A stretch of DNA of 64,000 bases from Lachnospiraceae bacterium (lineage in GTDB: Bacteria; Bacillota; Clostridia; Lachnospirales; Lachnospiraceae), in contig JAEDCQ010000008.1 in assembly GCA_016294075.1 (NCBI GenBank), forward strand, positions 1 to 64,000, read 5' to 3'. The notes below the pieces were generated by a model that saw only the letters and a list, made by a program, of their open reading frames with translations, was not told the origin of the DNA and made no database searches. How positions within the stretch are numbered: position 1 is the first letter of the stretch; the number at the start of each line of letters is the position of its first letter. The position numbers were made by a program, and so were the translations under genes. Shown here piece after piece: positions 1-7,953 of the stretch.

Positions 1-43
1 CTCCTAAAGTAGATTTGGTTATTTACCTTGTTTACTTTAGGAG
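1..43. repeat. Inverted repeat at left window edge
   Basis: An 11-bp perfect inverted repeat (arms 1-11 and 33-43, CTCCTAAAGTA and its complement) surrounds a 21-nt spacer, and G-U/A-U pairs could extend the stem by about three. The right arm is not followed by a T-tract, so a plus-strand intrinsic terminator is not obvious. It could be a minus-strand terminator whose tail lies outside the window, or the end of a repeat element. The right arm also contains an AGGAGG-like sequence but no start codon follows at a useful distance. Confidence 0.5.
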
Positions 44-105
44 GATCATATCACAGAAGTGCACCCTTTTTGTGGTGTAAAATACTGCAAAAATAGGCGG
101 CGGTA

Positions 106-134
106 TTTACATTGTTTCTAAAAGAAAATATAAT
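106..134 (+). promoter_or_regulatory. Sigma-A promoter for the lyxose-isomerase-like gene
   Basis: TTTACA (106-111), a 17-bp spacer and a perfect TATAAT (129-134) form a near-consensus housekeeping promoter. It ends about 38 bp before the chosen ATG at 173. Confidence 0.75.
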
Positions 135-172
135 AAAGTCAAATTTATGATGTGAAAGGCAAGGATATCCAT

Positions 173-853
173 ATGAAACGTTCTGAAGTCAATAATGCTT
201 TAAAAGAAATGGAAGCTATGATAAAAGAGTACAGATTTGCACTTCCGCCGTTTTGCAATATGACGCCGGAAGATTGGGAAAAAGCGGGGCATGAATATGA
301 TGAGATACGTGATAATCTGTTAGGTTTTGATATTACGGATTATGGACTGGGAAAGTTTGAGGAAGTGGGATTCTCCCTGATTACGATTCGGAACGGAAAT
401 ATAAATAATGATACATATAAAAAGCCATATGCTGAGAAACTGATTTATATTAAAGAGAATCAGACATCACCAATGCATTTCCATTGGAAAAAGATGGAGG
501 ATATTATTAACAGAGGCGGCGGAACCATCCTGATTCGTGTATATAATTCGGACGAAAACGAGGATTTTGCGACAACAGATGTTACAGTTAGCTGTGATGG
601 TGTTAAGGTTACCGTACCGGCGGGAACTCAGATACGTCTGCGGCCGGGACAGTCTATTACGATTCCGCAGGGTTTGTATCACGATTTTGAAGTCGAAAAA
701 GGAAGCGGAAATGTGCTGTTGGGAGAAGTCTCCATGTGTAATGATGATGAAACCGATAATCGGTTCTATGAAAAAGTTGGGCGTTTCCCGGCAATTGAAG
801 AGGATGAGAAACCATATCGTCTCTTATGTACGGAGTATCCTCCTGCAAAGTAG
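173..853 (+). CDS. D-lyxose/D-mannose ketol-isomerase family cupin
   Basis: A 226-residue protein of the D-lyxose ketol-isomerase family, metal-dependent cupins that interconvert D-lyxose and D-xylulose (or D-mannose and D-fructose). The signature is HFHWKKME followed by a later LYHDF. These give the His-x-His, Glu and His that ligand the divalent metal in characterised E. coli-type enzymes. An upstream in-frame GTG at 152 lacks a ribosome site, whereas ATG at 173 has AAGGA 8 nt before it, so I use 173. Length matches the family. It stands alone behind its own promoter with no sugar kinase or transporter beside it, so the natural substrate cannot be read from context. Family assignment is firm; the exact sugar is inference. 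Confidence 0.85.
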   Translation: MKRSEVNNALKEMEAMIKEYRFALPPFCNMTPEDWEKAGHEYDEIRDNLLGFDITDYGLGKFEEVGFSLITIRNGNINNDTYKKPYAEKLIYIKENQTSPMHFHWKKMEDIINRGGGTILIRVYNSDENEDFATTDVTVSCDGVKVTVPAGTQIRLRPGQSITIPQGLYHDFEVEKGSGNVLLGEVSMCNDDETDNRFYEKVGRFPAIEEDEKPYRLLCTEYPPAK

Positions 854-867
854 GCGCTCCTATTTGC
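845..867 (+). terminator. Weak hairpin at the end of the isomerase gene
   Basis: GCAAA and TAGG on the left pair with CCTA and TTTGC on the right, with one bulged G and a four-base loop. The hairpin overlaps the stop codon. The following sequence is A/T-rich but has only a short T run (about 878), so termination would be leaky. Confidence 0.4.
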
Positions 868-918
868 TAAAATAAAGTTTTATGATAAAATGCGGGTAGG
901 ACAGAGGAAAACAGTAGC

Positions 919-1968
919 ATGGAAACGATTATTTCAAAAATATCGCATACAATAAAGGATGATGAGATAATTCATACAGCCGGTGACATTATTAAGAGCG
1001 GAGGTTTGGTTGCATTTCCGACAGAAACCGTATACGGTCTTGGAGGGGATGCTTTGAATCCGGATTCTTCAAGGAAGATTTATGCGGCAAAGGGAAGACC
1101 GAGTGATAATCCGTTGATAATCCATATTTGTAAGCTGGAAGATATATACAGGATTGTATCGGATTTTCCTGAGAAAGCCAAAAAACTTGCGAGGGAATTT
1201 TGGCCGGGACCGCTTACCATGGTACTGCCTAAGTCAGACAAGGTTCCGAAGGAAACGACGGGAGGGCTTAATACCGTGGCGGTGAGGATGCCTGTTGACC
1301 CGATTGCCTTATCATTTATTGAAGCCGCGGGAGGATATGTGGCAGCACCCAGTGCAAATCTATCCGGCAGGCCGAGCCCGACCAGCGCCAAATATGTAGA
1401 AGAGGACATGGATGGGCGCATCGATATGATTATCGATGATGGTGATGTGGAAATAGGACTGGAGTCCACTATTGTAGACATGACATGTGAAATTCCGATG
1501 CTTCTTCGTCCCGGTATGATTACGGCAGAAATGCTAAAAGAGGTATTGGGTGATTTGGAAACAGATAAGACAATACTTGCCGGTAATATAGCAGGAAGAC
1601 CAAAGGCCCCCGGTATGAAATACAAGCATTATGCACCGAAAGGTGAACTTACAATTATTGCAGGAAAGCCGGAAGAAGTTATAAAGCGGATTAATGAGCT
1701 GGCGAAAACCGGGATGCAGCAGGGAGAAAAGGTCGGTATTATCGGCACAGATGAGAATATCTCATTTTATTATGGAGATAGTATTAAAAGTGTTGGAAAG
1801 CATGATGATGAAGTGTCTATTGCAAAAAGATTATATCGTATCCTGCGAGAATTTGATGATGAAAATGTAACTCTCATCTATTCAGAATCATTTTCCACAG
1901 GAGGGATGGGCCAGGCTATTATGAACCGTCTGTTAAAAGCGGCGGGACATCAAATATTATATGTATAA
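919..1968 (+). CDS. ywlC: L-threonylcarbamoyladenylate synthase, Sua5/YwlC type
   Basis: This 349-residue enzyme condenses threonine, bicarbonate and ATP to threonylcarbamoyl-AMP, the first step of tRNA t6A37 formation. The YrdC-fold domain fills roughly residues 12-195, with the KGRPSDNPL nucleotide/threonine-binding stretch and SANLSGRPSPTSA motif. A C-terminal Sua5 domain (about 205-349) follows a linker containing PGMKYKHYAPKGEL, so it is the long Sua5 form rather than the short TsaC form. AGAGGA lies before the ATG. It heads a same-strand run with rpiB (24 bp away) and upp, an arrangement like ywlC-ywlF(rpiB)-upp before the atp operon in Bacillus subtilis. Confidence 0.93.
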   Translation: METIISKISHTIKDDEIIHTAGDIIKSGGLVAFPTETVYGLGGDALNPDSSRKIYAAKGRPSDNPLIIHICKLEDIYRIVSDFPEKAKKLAREFWPGPLTMVLPKSDKVPKETTGGLNTVAVRMPVDPIALSFIEAAGGYVAAPSANLSGRPSPTSAKYVEEDMDGRIDMIIDDGDVEIGLESTIVDMTCEIPMLLRPGMITAEMLKEVLGDLETDKTILAGNIAGRPKAPGMKYKHYAPKGELTIIAGKPEEVIKRINELAKTGMQQGEKVGIIGTDENISFYYGDSIKSVGKHDDEVSIAKRLYRILREFDDENVTLIYSESFSTGGMGQAIMNRLLKAAGHQILYV

Positions 1969-1992
1969 AACAAAATCAGGAGGAGGCACGGT

Positions 1993-2421
1993 ATGATAGC
2001 AATCGGAAGTGACCACGGCGGATTTGACATTAAAGAATCCGTAATTAAACATTTAAAGGAATCAGGTGTGGAAGTAAAGGATCTGGGATGTTATTCCAAG
2101 GAATCCTGCGATTATCCGGTCTTTGGACATGCAGTAGCAAAAGCAGTCGTAAGCGGTGAATGTGAGAAAGGTATTGTAATCTGTACTACCGGAATCGGAA
2201 TTTCCATTGCAGCAAATAAAACAAAGGGAATCCGTTGTGCATTATGCTCTGAGCCGTTGTCTGCTAAAATGACGAGACTTCACAATGATGCCAATGTACT
2301 TGCCATGGGGGCAGGATTGATTGGACCGAATATGGCAAATGAGATTGTAGATACATTTTTAAACACCCCGTTTTCAGGAGAAGCACGTCATCAAAAACGT
2401 GTGGACCTTATTGAATTATAA
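1993..2421 (+). CDS. rpiB: Ribose-5-phosphate isomerase B
   Basis: A 142-residue RpiB/LacAB-family isomerase that interconverts ribose 5-phosphate and ribulose 5-phosphate in the non-oxidative pentose phosphate pathway. The N-terminal GSDHGG loop, the CTTGIGISIAANK segment with the catalytic-base Cys at residue 64, and the RLHNDANVL motif near residue 95 are all present. AGGAGG precedes the ATG. Its product supplies ribose 5-phosphate for the PRPP that the adjacent upp product uses. Close spacing to ywlC suggests co-transcription. Confidence 0.95.
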   Translation: MIAIGSDHGGFDIKESVIKHLKESGVEVKDLGCYSKESCDYPVFGHAVAKAVVSGECEKGIVICTTGIGISIAANKTKGIRCALCSEPLSAKMTRLHNDANVLAMGAGLIGPNMANEIVDTFLNTPFSGEARHQKRVDLIEL

Positions 2422-2494
2422 AGGCTTCCGGAAAACAGTCCGGCGTGCATCTAAGAACAAAAGAATATGAAGAAAATGAAAAGGAGAACAGAAT

Positions 2495-3124
2495 ATGGCA
2501 AAGGTAGTAGTTATGGATCATCCGTTGATTCAGCATAAAATCGGATATATCAGGAGAGAAAATACGGGAACAAAGGATTTCAGACAGACCATCTCAGAGA
2601 TAGCAATGCTGATCTGTTATGAAGCAACCCGTGATCTTCCGCTTGTGGATGTTTCCATTAAAACACCGATTTGTGAAGCAACCGTAAAAGAACTGAAAGG
2701 AAAGAAAATGGCAATTGTTCCGATACTTCGTGCCGGACTCGGTATGGTAGACGGAATGTTATCTTTAATTCCTGCTGCAAAGGTTGGCCATATCGGATTG
2801 TATCGTGATCCCGAAACATTGAATCCGATAGAATATTATTGCAAGCTTCCGGCAGACTGCGCAGAAAGAGAAGTGTTTGTGGTTGATCCTATGTTGGCAA
2901 CAGGAGGTTCGTCTGTTGCTGCCATTCAGATGCTTAAGGATAAGGGCTGTAAAAAAATACATTTTATGTGTATTATTGCAGCACCGGAAGGAATTGAAAA
3001 AATGAAAGAGGCACATCCGGATGTAGATATGTACATTGGTGCTTTGGATGAAAGGCTTAACGATCACGGCTATATTGTTCCGGGACTCGGAGATGCCGGA
3101 GACCGTATTTTCGGAACAAAATAA
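2495..3124 (+). CDS. upp: Uracil phosphoribosyltransferase
   Basis: A 209-residue cytoplasmic salvage enzyme converting uracil and PRPP to UMP. The PRPP-binding loop DPMLATGGS (131-139) and the C-terminal uracil-binding VPGLGDAGDR segment are intact, and length equals the family norm. AAGGAGA precedes the ATG. A short hairpin without a T-tract (2428-2443) lies in the gap after rpiB, so read-through from upstream is likely. Neighbouring upp to the atp operon is a conserved Firmicute arrangement; here dCMP deaminase and a wall hydrolase lie between. Confidence 0.96.
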   Translation: MAKVVVMDHPLIQHKIGYIRRENTGTKDFRQTISEIAMLICYEATRDLPLVDVSIKTPICEATVKELKGKKMAIVPILRAGLGMVDGMLSLIPAAKVGHIGLYRDPETLNPIEYYCKLPADCAEREVFVVDPMLATGGSSVAAIQMLKDKGCKKIHFMCIIAAPEGIEKMKEAHPDVDMYIGALDERLNDHGYIVPGLGDAGDRIFGTK

Positions 3125-3164
3125 AAATGCCGGATATATACTGTAGAGAGGTTATAAAGAGGGG

Positions 3165-3644
3165 ATGAAAAGAGAAGACTATATCTCATGGGATGAATAC
3201 TTTATGGGAATTGCCAAATTATCGGGAATGCGCTCAAAAGATCCGAATACGCAGGTAGGGGCCTGCATTGTCAGTGAGGATAATAAGATATTATCAGTCG
3301 GCTATAACGGTTTTCCTACCGGCTGTTCCGACGAAGAGTTTCCGTGGGATAGGACCGGGGATACCATTCATTCCAAATATGCATATGTAACGCATAGTGA
3401 GTTGAATGCTATCTTAAATTACCGTGGGGGAAGTCTTCAGGGGGCGAAGCTGTATGTTTCCCTGTTTCCCTGTAATGAATGTGCTAAAGCAATTATTCAG
3501 AGCGGTATCCGTAAAATTATCTTTGACAGTGAGAAATATAGCGGAACGGATACCGATATTGCGGCGAAGAAAATGTTTCAGGCAGCGGGAGTTGTATGTG
3601 AAAAATATGACTCCAGCGGGAGGAAACTGGTAGTGGAAGTATAA
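3165..3644 (+). CDS. comEB: Deoxycytidylate (dCMP) deaminase family protein
   Basis: A 159-residue zinc deaminase. The catalytic zinc site is visible as HSE (His77, Glu79) and PCNEC (Cys103, Cys106). The N-terminal DPNTQVGACIV segment and the extended insert between the two halves fit dCMP deaminases (ComEB-like), which make dUMP for thymidylate synthesis, better than the shorter cytidine deaminases. It follows upp by 40 bp, giving a small pyrimidine salvage pair. The symbol is by family resemblance; a role in competence is not implied. Confidence 0.9.
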   Translation: MKREDYISWDEYFMGIAKLSGMRSKDPNTQVGACIVSEDNKILSVGYNGFPTGCSDEEFPWDRTGDTIHSKYAYVTHSELNAILNYRGGSLQGAKLYVSLFPCNECAKAIIQSGIRKIIFDSEKYSGTDTDIAAKKMFQAAGVVCEKYDSSGRKLVVEV

Positions 3645-3661
3645 AAGGTCGGAGAGTTTTT

Positions 3662-4825
3662 ATGAAAAGGAAAGGTGCGCATCGCATTGTAGCGGTGATT
3701 TTGACAATTACAATGTACATATCGTGTATGCCCGTTACGGATGCGTATGCAGCGACCACCAAGGAACAATTGGAACAGGCGGAAAAAGAGCAGGCAGAAG
3801 TAAAAGGAAAATTAGAGGAGACAGAAGAAAATATTGAAGGGATGGAGAAAGAAAAATCATCACTTCAAACAAAGCTTTCCCAATTAAATGAAGACTTATC
3901 TAAGGTAAGTGACAGGCTCGCAGACTTAGAAGACAAGATCGACAAAAAAGAAAAAGAGATTGAACGGACATCGGCTGACCTCGCAGAAGCCAAAGAAACA
4001 GAGAAAACCCAATATGAAAATATGAAAAAAAGAATCAAGTACATGTATGAGAAAAAAAATACCTTGTATCTTGAAATTTTGTTTGACGCAAGCGGATTCG
4101 GTGATTTTATTAATAAGGCGAGCTATATTGAAGAATTATCGGAATATGACCAAAATCTTCTTGCGGAATATGAGCAGAACCGTATCAGAATCGCTGAAAA
4201 AGAGGCAGAACTGATTGCTGAAAAGGAAGAGTTGGATAAGCTTAGGGATGAGGCTGCGGAGGAACAGAAAAAAGTCACGGGCTATGTGAATTCCACAAGC
4301 TCCAGCATCAACCAGTATTCAGGACAGATAGCAGATGCGGAAGCGCAGGCCGCAGCATATGAGGAAGAAATAAAGAAAAACGAAGAAAATATTGCTTATC
4401 TGAAGAAAAAGCTTGCAGAAGAAATTGCATTATCCAAATTGGCGGCACAGTCAAAATGGCGTGATATTTCGGAAGTGCAGTTTGCAGAAGAAGACCGTTA
4501 TCTGCTTGCCAATCTGATATATTGTGAGGCAGGTGGCGAACCGTATGCGGGACAGCTTGCGGTCGGAGCAGTCGTCATCAATCGTGTTCTTTCTTCTGTA
4601 TATCCGAATACGGTGGTTGGTGTAATTTATCAGAACAAACAATTTTCACCTGTTGCAAGCGGAAGACTTGCCCTTGCCCTTGCTGAAAACCGTGCGACGG
4701 CAGCCTGCTATAAAGCGGCAGACGAAGCAATGAGCGGGCAGACAAACGTCGGCAACTGTGTATATTTCCGTACACCGATAGAAGGCCTGACCGGAATTCA
4801 AATCGGCGGACATATTTTCTATTAA
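3662..4825 (+). CDS. Secreted coiled-coil cell-wall hydrolase with SleB domain
   Basis: A 387-residue exported protein. Residues 1-30 form a signal peptide with a likely cut after AYA. Residues about 34-250 are a long Lys/Glu/Gln-rich coiled coil in the style of PcsB/CwlO N-terminal regulators. The C-terminal 120 residues match the SleB/CwlJ hydrolase_2 family (LLANLIYCEAGGE, AVGAVVINR, FSPV, CVYFRTP); the Glu in CEAGGE is the expected catalytic acid. The family cleaves peptidoglycan, classically during spore germination, but the coiled-coil fusion suggests a vegetative, regulated hydrolase. It begins 17 bp after the deaminase stop and ends at a strong terminator. Confidence 0.85.
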   Translation: MKRKGAHRIVAVILTITMYISCMPVTDAYAATTKEQLEQAEKEQAEVKGKLEETEENIEGMEKEKSSLQTKLSQLNEDLSKVSDRLADLEDKIDKKEKEIERTSADLAEAKETEKTQYENMKKRIKYMYEKKNTLYLEILFDASGFGDFINKASYIEELSEYDQNLLAEYEQNRIRIAEKEAELIAEKEELDKLRDEAAEEQKKVTGYVNSTSSSINQYSGQIADAEAQAAAYEEEIKKNEENIAYLKKKLAEEIALSKLAAQSKWRDISEVQFAEEDRYLLANLIYCEAGGEPYAGQLAVGAVVINRVLSSVYPNTVVGVIYQNKQFSPVASGRLALALAENRATAACYKAADEAMSGQTNVGNCVYFRTPIEGLTGIQIGGHIFY

Positions 4826-4842
4826 ACTTTTTACAACAAAAA

Positions 4843-4885
4843 TACCTACTAAGTTGCCCAATATTGGGCATTAGTAGGTAATTTT
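4843..4885. terminator. Bidirectional intrinsic terminator
   Basis: A 10-bp stem (TACCTACTAA with TTAGTAGGTA, 4843-4880) encloses a perfect inner palindrome GCCCAATATTGGGC. A T run follows on the plus strand and an A run precedes it, giving a T run on the minus strand. It sits between convergent genes and can serve both. Confidence 0.88.
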
Positions 4886-4942
4886 TAGTTTACATAACGC
4901 AAAACGGAGTTTTAAGAATGAAATTGGAATATTCCGACACTT

Positions 4943-5431
4943 TCATCCGAGATTTCTTTCAATCGCATCAAGCAGTGGTTTTACAAATTCTTCCAAATGT
5001 CCACGGTATATGATGTCAAGTAAAGCGCCCAATTGTTTTACGGCGAGGAAAAACTCATCTTCCGTAATCAAATTATTTTCTCTTGCTCTGCATAATTCAT
5101 CCAAATCCATGACCTGCACAAATCCGTCCGGATAAATGATAACATCAGCAAGAAGGTCGGTAATAACCAACTCATCTTCATTTTGAACTGCGTGAGAAAT
5201 AATGTCACAGTACCAATATACGAGTGAACCGTCTTCCTTGTAAAAGCGGCTGATTTTGAAGCCTTCTTTGAGATAATAGCAGGAATAACCGTGGTGGAAA
5301 TCACAACGTGGCTTAAGTGTGTTCCATTTCGTAATTAGAAGCTCCTCATCTGAATGCAGAATAATGTCATTTTTTAGAGGAATGCATTCGTCCGGAATCA
5401 GACGTTTCCGATAAATTTTCCATGTTTTCAT
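4943..5431 (-). CDS. DUF402 (NtdP/FomD-like) nucleoside phosphatase family
   Basis: A 162-residue DUF402 protein. The family includes Staphylococcus/Bacillus nucleoside tri/diphosphate phosphatases and FomD. The conserved block is present: YWYCDI, then DLLADVIIYPDG and VMDLDEL, whose acidic residues bind divalent metal in the family. Upstream in-frame ATGs exist at 5494 and 5437, but AAGGA is spaced best (8 nt) for 5431. It is a single gene convergent with the hydrolase and divergent from the atp operon. Substrate preference cannot be read from the sequence. Confidence 0.75.
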   Translation of the reverse strand: MKTWKIYRKRLIPDECIPLKNDIILHSDEELLITKWNTLKPRCDFHHGYSCYYLKEGFKISRFYKEDGSLVYWYCDIISHAVQNEDELVITDLLADVIIYPDGFVQVMDLDELCRARENNLITEDEFFLAVKQLGALLDIIYRGHLEEFVKPLLDAIERNLG

Positions 5432-5591
5432 AGGCATGTCCTTCTCTCTGATAAGGCGGTAAAAAATACTAATATATGGTTTAATGGTACACATCTTATG
5501 TCAGGAAGTCAATTTATATTTATAAAGTCAGAGAAAAAATTAAAGTTTGGAATTAATGAAAAAACACTTGTGTATACAACGGGTAAAAACC

Positions 5592-5620
5592 TTTACACAG
5601 CAAGAAAAACAAGTTATAAT
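5592..5620 (+). promoter_or_regulatory. Promoter of the ATP synthase operon
   Basis: TTTACA (5592-5597), a 17-bp spacer and TATAAT (5615-5620), about 64 bp upstream of the first gene. No other strong promoter appears within the operon. Confidence 0.78.
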
Positions 5621-5683
5621 TGACAATGATGTTTTTTGGAAAGATTGGGAAGAATATAATAAAAAAGAGGAAAGGGACTACAT

Positions 5684-5950
5684 GTGAAATATGATAAAAG
5701 CGTTTATAAAGCACTAACTTTTTTTTCGCAATTTACCATTAACATGCTGGTACCTATTTTTTTATGTTCTGTTGCCGGATATCTGCTTGATAAACACTTT
5801 AATACTTCTTTCTTTTTTATTATTTTATTCTTTGTAGGAGCTTTGGCCGGTTTTAGAAATATTTTTCATATGGCAAGGCGTATTTATTCAGACAAAAAAG
5901 GAGAGTCTTCAGGTGAATATAAAAGCAGAAAAGATGGACGAGACTCTTAA
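5684..5950 (+). CDS. atpZ: AtpZ/AtpI-type F0 assembly membrane protein
   Basis: An 88-residue membrane protein with two hydrophobic helices (about 17-35 and 43-62) and a basic, charged tail. It matches the small AtpZ/F0F1-ATPase_gene1 proteins that precede AtpI in many Firmicute atp operons and help ion supply or assembly of the c ring. The start is GTG at 5684 with AGAGGAAAGGG before it; the ATG two bases upstream hits an immediate stop. It overlaps the next gene by 38 bp, implying coupled translation. Confidence 0.75.
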   Translation: MKYDKSVYKALTFFSQFTINMLVPIFLCSVAGYLLDKHFNTSFFFIILFFVGALAGFRNIFHMARRIYSDKKGESSGEYKSRKDGRDS

Positions 5951-6329
5951 AGAACTGCTGACAGGGATTCTGTTTTTTGAACTTCTTGCTTTGGGAATCG
6001 GCATATGGTTTGCAGAATCTGTTGTAAAGTATTTAATAGGACTCGCCATAGGGATGCTTCTGGCAGTTTTTTCCGCAATTCATATGTATGTATCGATACG
6101 GAAAAATCTCGAAATAAATACAGGCAAAGAAAGCGCGGCGAATGCATACTCCGTTAAAGCCGGTATGATTCGGTATGCGGTGATTCTTGTCGTGTTTTTC
6201 ATAACCTGTCTGACGGATTTTGCATATCCGTTGGCAGTTTTTCTTGGGATTATGGGATTGAAGGCAGGTGCATATATCCAGCCTTTTACTCATAAATATA
6301 TCTTTCATAACGAGGAAGATACCATATAA
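5913..6329 (+). CDS. atpI: ATP synthase subunit I
   Basis: A 138-residue hydrophobic protein with four predicted membrane helices. Position, length and composition fit AtpI, an accessory protein for F0 c-ring assembly. The GTG start at 5913 has AAGGAG about 9 nt upstream; an in-frame ATG at 5934 is the alternative. It overlaps atpZ and is followed 26 bp later by atpB. The AtpI family is poorly conserved, so the call rests partly on operon position. Confidence 0.72.
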   Translation: MNIKAEKMDETLKELLTGILFFELLALGIGIWFAESVVKYLIGLAIGMLLAVFSAIHMYVSIRKNLEINTGKESAANAYSVKAGMIRYAVILVVFFITCLTDFAYPLAVFLGIMGLKAGAYIQPFTHKYIFHNEEDTI

Positions 6330-6355
6330 AAATAGCCGGATAAGGAGGTGAGTGT

Positions 6356-7075
6356 ATGGCACAGGGGATTTTGCTGAGTGCAGAAAATGAAATTGATTTT
6401 ATGATACACGGTGTTTTCTCGTACAATTTCTTTGGAACAGAAGTGTGGATTACAACGACACATATGTCAATGCTTATTGTGCTGCTTGTCCTGATAATAT
6501 TTGGTATCTTTGCAAGGCGGGCTATGTTAAAAGCAACAGAGGTTCCTACAGGATTTCAAAATGTAGTGGAACTGATTGTAGAGAAGCTGGATGGCATGGT
6601 TGATGCAACCATGGGCAAAAACGGTAAGAACTTCCGCAATTATATCGGAACCATTTTCATTTTTATTCTGATTAGTAATATATCGGGATTGTTTGGTCTT
6701 CGTCCGCCGACAGCAGATTATGGTGTGACGTTGCCACTCGGTCTTATGACATTTACACTGATTCATGTAAACAAGTTCCGTTACCAGAAGGTGTCAGGTG
6801 TTATTAAGGGACTTTGTGACCCGTGGCCGTTCTGGGCGCCAATCAATATAATTGGCGATATTGCAGTACCGGTTTCATTATCTCTGCGTTTATTTGCAAA
6901 CGTATTGTCGGGAACTGTTATGATGGCACTTATTTATGGTTTGTTAAATAAGATTGCTTTGTTCTGGCCGGCTGTGCTGCATGTTTATTTTGATATGTTT
7001 TCAGGAGCCATACAGACATATGTATTCTGTATGTTAACGATGACATACATTTCTGATGCAATGACAACAGAATAA
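6356..7075 (+). CDS. atpB: F0F1 ATP synthase subunit a
   Basis: The 239-residue membrane stator subunit that forms the ion half-channels against the c ring. The essential arginine is Arg178 in SLSLRLFANVLSG. Other family marks are the N-terminal amphipathic region, NYIGTIFIFILISN and the final helix VFCMLTMTYI. AAGGAGG precedes the ATG, and subunit c follows 28 bp later. In the sodium-type enzyme suggested by subunit c this subunit would conduct sodium. Confidence 0.96.
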   Translation: MAQGILLSAENEIDFMIHGVFSYNFFGTEVWITTTHMSMLIVLLVLIIFGIFARRAMLKATEVPTGFQNVVELIVEKLDGMVDATMGKNGKNFRNYIGTIFIFILISNISGLFGLRPPTADYGVTLPLGLMTFTLIHVNKFRYQKVSGVIKGLCDPWPFWAPINIIGDIAVPVSLSLRLFANVLSGTVMMALIYGLLNKIALFWPAVLHVYFDMFSGAIQTYVFCMLTMTYISDAMTTE

Positions 7076-7103
7076 GGAAAATATTTTTTAGGAGGAAATT
7101 ATA

Positions 7104-7358
7104 ATGGAATTTAACAGAGAGTTTATTTTAGGATGTTCAGCAATCGGTGCAGGACTTGCTGTTATCGCAGGTATCGGTCCCGGTGTCGGACAGGGTATTG
7201 CCGCAGGACATGCTGCATCAGCAGTAGGACGTAATCCGGGTGCCAAATCTGATATTACAAGTACCATGTTATTGGGACAGGCGGTAGCAGAAACAACCGG
7301 TTTGTATGGTCTGTTAATCGCATTCTTACTCTTATTTGTTCAGCCTTTGGCAAAATAA
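7104..7358 (+). CDS. atpE: F0F1 ATP synthase subunit c, probable Na+ type
   Basis: An 84-residue hairpin of two membrane helices joined by the polar loop GRNPGA. The ion-binding glutamate is Glu63. Around it sit Gln30 in helix 1 (GPGVGQG) and Val61, Thr64, Thr65 and Tyr68 in helix 2 (AVAETTGLYG). These line up, shifted by two, with Ilyobacter tartaricus Gln32, Val63, Glu65, Ser66, Thr67 and Tyr70, which coordinate sodium. Thr in place of Ser66 occurs in other predicted sodium c subunits. Sodium coupling is therefore inferred, not shown. AGGAGG precedes the ATG. Confidence 0.96.
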   Translation: MEFNREFILGCSAIGAGLAVIAGIGPGVGQGIAAGHAASAVGRNPGAKSDITSTMLLGQAVAETTGLYGLLIAFLLLFVQPLAK

Positions 7359-7389
7359 TGCCTTCAAAAAATAACAGAAAGGAGGCAGA

Positions 7390-7953
7390 ATGTTGAATAC
7401 TTTTGTTGGAAGCCAGTTTATACTGGCAGCCGGTGAATTGGAATATTTGTTTGACCTGACGCCGCAGCTTTTAAGCGACTCACTGCTTACATTACTTGCG
7501 GTAATTGTGTTGTTTTTCTGTTTGTCATATTTTCTTTTCAATCCTGCAAGAGAAATGCTTCGGAAAAGAAGCGAGAAAATTCGGGATGAACTTACAGAGG
7601 CTAAAAACAGTCAGGAACAGGCAGCAGCACTAAAGCTGGAATATGAGTCAAAATTAAAAGACATCAACAAGGAAGCCGAAGCAATTTTAAGCGAAGCACG
7701 TAAAAAGGCGCTGGATAATGAAGCAAAAATTATTGCGAAAGCAAAGGAAGATGCTGCGGGAATTATCGAACATGCGCATACAGAAGCTGAGCTTGAGAAA
7801 AAGAAAATAACGGATGATGTAAAAAAAGAAATGATTTCTGTTGCAGCCGTTCTTGCCCAAAAAGCAGTTGGCGCTTCAATGGACTATGCGATTCAGGATC
7901 GCCTGGTTGAAGAAACATTAAAGGAAATAGGTGACGGCACATGGCTAAGCTAA
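7390..7953 (+). CDS. atpF: F0F1 ATP synthase subunit b
   Basis: A 187-residue peripheral stalk subunit: one N-terminal membrane helix (about 28-50), then a long charged helix rich in Glu, Lys and Ala that dimerises alongside F1. GGAGG lies just before the ATG. It overlaps atpH by 13 bp, suggesting translational coupling of the two stalk subunits. Confidence 0.93.
   Translation: MLNTFVGSQFILAAGELEYLFDLTPQLLSDSLLTLLAVIVLFFCLSYFLFNPAREMLRKRSEKIRDELTEAKNSQEQAAALKLEYESKLKDINKEAEAILSEARKKALDNEAKIIAKAKEDAAGIIEHAHTEAELEKKKITDDVKKEMISVAAVLAQKAVGASMDYAIQDRLVEETLKEIGDGTWLS

Noticed and set aside
1080..1625. A 181-residue minus-strand reading frame inside the Sua5-type gene
   Set aside because: It mirrors a well-supported gene on the other strand and has no ribosome site or recognisable domain.
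2428..2443. CCGGA/TCCGG hairpin after rpiB as a terminator
   Set aside because: The stem is short and no T run follows; the following upp is probably co-transcribed.
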